From a virus: a stretch of DNA of 20,073 nt. Of the stretch, positions 18,931-20,073 are shown piece by piece (positions within the stretch are counted from its first letter, which is position 1; each line of letters starts with the position of its first letter). The DNA is taken from IMG/VR virus record IMGVR_UViG_3300018424_000358, positions 1 to 20,073 of that record; one strand, written 5' to 3'. Both the position numbers and the translations under genes were made by a program. The notes below the pieces were generated by a model. The model made no database searches, was not told the origin of the DNA, and saw only the letters and a list, made by a program, of their open reading frames with translations.

Positions 18931-19137
18931 ATGAATGATTATATAAAGGTACAGGGTCACGAAAATTTATACCGTGACCCCCGTACTGGTGCCATTGTTA
19001 ATACCGAGAAACCCACTAGAAACACTATTGCTAGTAGGTTTTCTACAATAACTTCTGACATAAATAATCTTAAAGAAGACGTGTCAGAAATCAAAAGTTT
19101 ACTCCGTCAGTTAATCAAAAATGGCAATTACTCGTAA
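18931..19137 (+). CDS. Small coiled-coil protein of the cyanophage tail region
   Basis: This 68-aa protein starts one base after the stop of the DUF4815 gene and its last 17 bases overlap the next gene, so it is probably translationally coupled on both sides. The N-terminal part (VQGHENLYRDPRTGAIVNT) resembles a small conserved cyanophage protein with a GHxNLxRDxxSGAIINT opening. Residues about 36-62 form a predicted coiled coil with heptad Ile/Leu/Val (INNLKEDVSEIKSLLRQLI). There is no signal peptide or Cys. No Shine-Dalgarno is visible upstream. The function is unknown. A chaperone or assembly helper for a neighbouring giant fibre is only a guess from its position and coiled coil. Confidence 0.8.
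   Translation: MNDYIKVQGHENLYRDPRTGAIVNTEKPTRNTIASRFSTITSDINNLKEDVSEIKSLLRQLIKNGNYS
18954..18980 (+). repeat. Perfect 8-bp inverted repeat inside the small gene
   Basis: GGGTCACG (18954-18961) and CGTGACCC (18973-18980) are exact inverse complements separated by 11 AT-rich bases. The element begins 23 bases after the start codon of the 68-aa gene. There is no T-run after it, so it is not a standard terminator. It could form a hairpin in the mRNA. It may also be chance, since it lies in coding sequence. Confidence 0.45.
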
Positions 19138-20073
19138 GGAAGTTTTCCAATCAGATAACTTCGAACAGCAAAGGGTTAAGATCAATGAGATCGGCCAAGA
19201 CCTGTTCGATATCGCTACAGGTGTAACTCCTATTGATCGATTGCTAATTGATGGTGGTCTAAAACCAGGAGAGATTATTGATTCGACTGGTAGTAGTGGT
19301 GAAGACGGACAGTTTCTTAAAGTTAATAAAGAAGGAAAACTTCTTTGGAAATCTCTCACTATTGAGAACGTATTGTGGGTATCGAAAGACGGAGACGATG
19401 CCAACGATGGTTTGAGTGCTGAGACGGCAAAAGCATCTATCGGGGCTGCTCTAAGAACAGCACAAAGAGGATTTAACGGTAAGCTATGTGATGCTGCTAA
19501 CAATATTCTGTTAAACAGAAAACTTCTTCAGGATGAAGTAGTCGGAGAACTTCTAACTGAGTATAAGGATTACGCAAGAGGCAATAGATGGATTGATGCC
19601 TATGACACTATCCAGAACAATATTGATTATATCGCTAACGAAGGATTTGAAAGAGGACTAGCGAGATACCTAATAATTGATCCAGGATTTACTGTTCCTA
19701 ACGGAAATCAGGAATGTATCGATGACGTAAAACTATTCATCGATGCTGTTGCTTTCAACATGAAATATGACGGCAACAATAAGGTATATGACTATGCTGA
19801 AGTATATACCATTTCTGAGTTTGGTGATCTTATTACAGGTGAGAGAGATGCCTCTGCTATTGTATACCAGGAAGTTGCCTATGTAATGATGGAGGTAATG
19901 AGACAGGACGCTACCGCTGCTATTGAAGGTCTTCATGGTCTCACTCCAGTATTTGACACCACCATTGTTCTAGATCCCCTAGCAATCGTTGATCAGACAT
20001 CTGCTGAAGCTGCTGATCTCATCAGAAGAAATAAGGACTTCATTGCTGCTGAAGGTTACGACAGAATGATTGC
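19121..20073 (+). CDS. N-terminal part of a large tail-fibre-like structural protein, 3' end outside the window
   Basis: ATG at 19121 opens a frame with no stop to the window edge (317 full codons). The protein begins MAITRKEVFQSDNFEQQRVK, with a KINEIGQDLF stretch resembling the KINENFDELY type of N-terminal attachment segment in T4 gp10 (weak inference). Residues about 86-108 are VSKDGDDANDGLS followed by TAKASIGAAL, the opening motif of right-handed beta-helix phage fibre proteins. A cyanophage-type repeat follows: DAANNILLNRKLLQDEVV near residue 124, then CIDDVKLFIDAVAFNMKYDG with NNKVYDYAEVY near 205-230. The repeat begins again at about 295 (EAADLIRRNKDFIAAE), a period of about 172 residues. 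No Shine-Dalgarno is seen; the start is supported by the 17-base overlap with the upstream gene and the family-like N-terminus. It is probably a long fibre or baseplate-decorating protein. Confidence 0.85.
   Translation, partial: MAITRKEVFQSDNFEQQRVKINEIGQDLFDIATGVTPIDRLLIDGGLKPGEIIDSTGSSGEDGQFLKVNKEGKLLWKSLTIENVLWVSKDGDDANDGLSAETAKASIGAALRTAQRGFNGKLCDAANNILLNRKLLQDEVVGELLTEYKDYARGNRWIDAYDTIQNNIDYIANEGFERGLARYLIIDPGFTVPNGNQECIDDVKLFIDAVAFNMKYDGNNKVYDYAEVYTISEFGDLITGERDASAIVYQEVAYVMMEVMRQDATAAIEGLHGLTPVFDTTIVLDPLAIVDQTSAEAADLIRRNKDFIAAEGYDRMI

Noticed and set aside
1-20073. tRNA genes, CRISPR arrays, insertion sequences, integrase or attachment sites
   Set aside because: I looked for the usual signals (clover-leaf arms, regular spaced repeats, terminal inverted repeats, transposase or integrase motifs) and saw none; the window is coding throughout.

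Overview
The window looks like part of the late structural region of a T4-like myovirus of the marine cyanophage (Synechococcus/Prochlorococcus) or pelagiphage type. This rests on four things: an AT-rich sequence with every gene on the + strand and almost no intergenic DNA; a clear homologue of T4 baseplate wedge protein gp8; a DUF4815-type giant tail protein of the kind common in cyanomyoviruses; and a TATAAATA late promoter in front of gene 8. The host assignment is inference. No cellular gene, tRNA, integrase, insertion sequence or CRISPR array is visible.

Layout: (1) Bases 2-8653 are one open frame with no start in the window. It encodes the last 2,883 residues of a giant baseplate protein that carries a segment resembling the C-terminal region of T4 gp7. 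It sits directly upstream of gene 8, as gene 7 does in T4. Its last third (from about 5.6-6.0 kb) has a different codon usage and is an acidic, Val/Ile-rich repeat region. (2) Bases 8654-8702 are a 49-bp gap with a late promoter and a strong ribosome binding site. (3) Bases 8703-10784 are an enlarged gp8 (693 aa). (4) Bases 10785-10847 hold a strong UUCG-tetraloop terminator. (5) Bases 10848-18929 encode a 2,693-aa DUF4815-type tail protein. (6) Bases 18931-19137 encode a 68-aa coiled-coil protein. (7) From 19121 to the window edge is the beginning of another large tail-fibre-like structural protein, overlapping the small gene by 17 bases.

The products probably work together at the tail tip. 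The gp7-like and gp8 proteins would build the baseplate wedges, and the giant modular proteins would decorate the baseplate and form fibres or fibre attachment parts. The giants share a small set of beta-rich modules, which suggests growth by module duplication and exchange. The most notable points are the size of the gp7-like protein, the codon-usage switch inside that gene, and the strong terminator just upstream of a giant gene that has no recognisable promoter or Shine-Dalgarno of its own. I see no obviously new non-structural system. No stretch of more than 300 bases lacks a gene.
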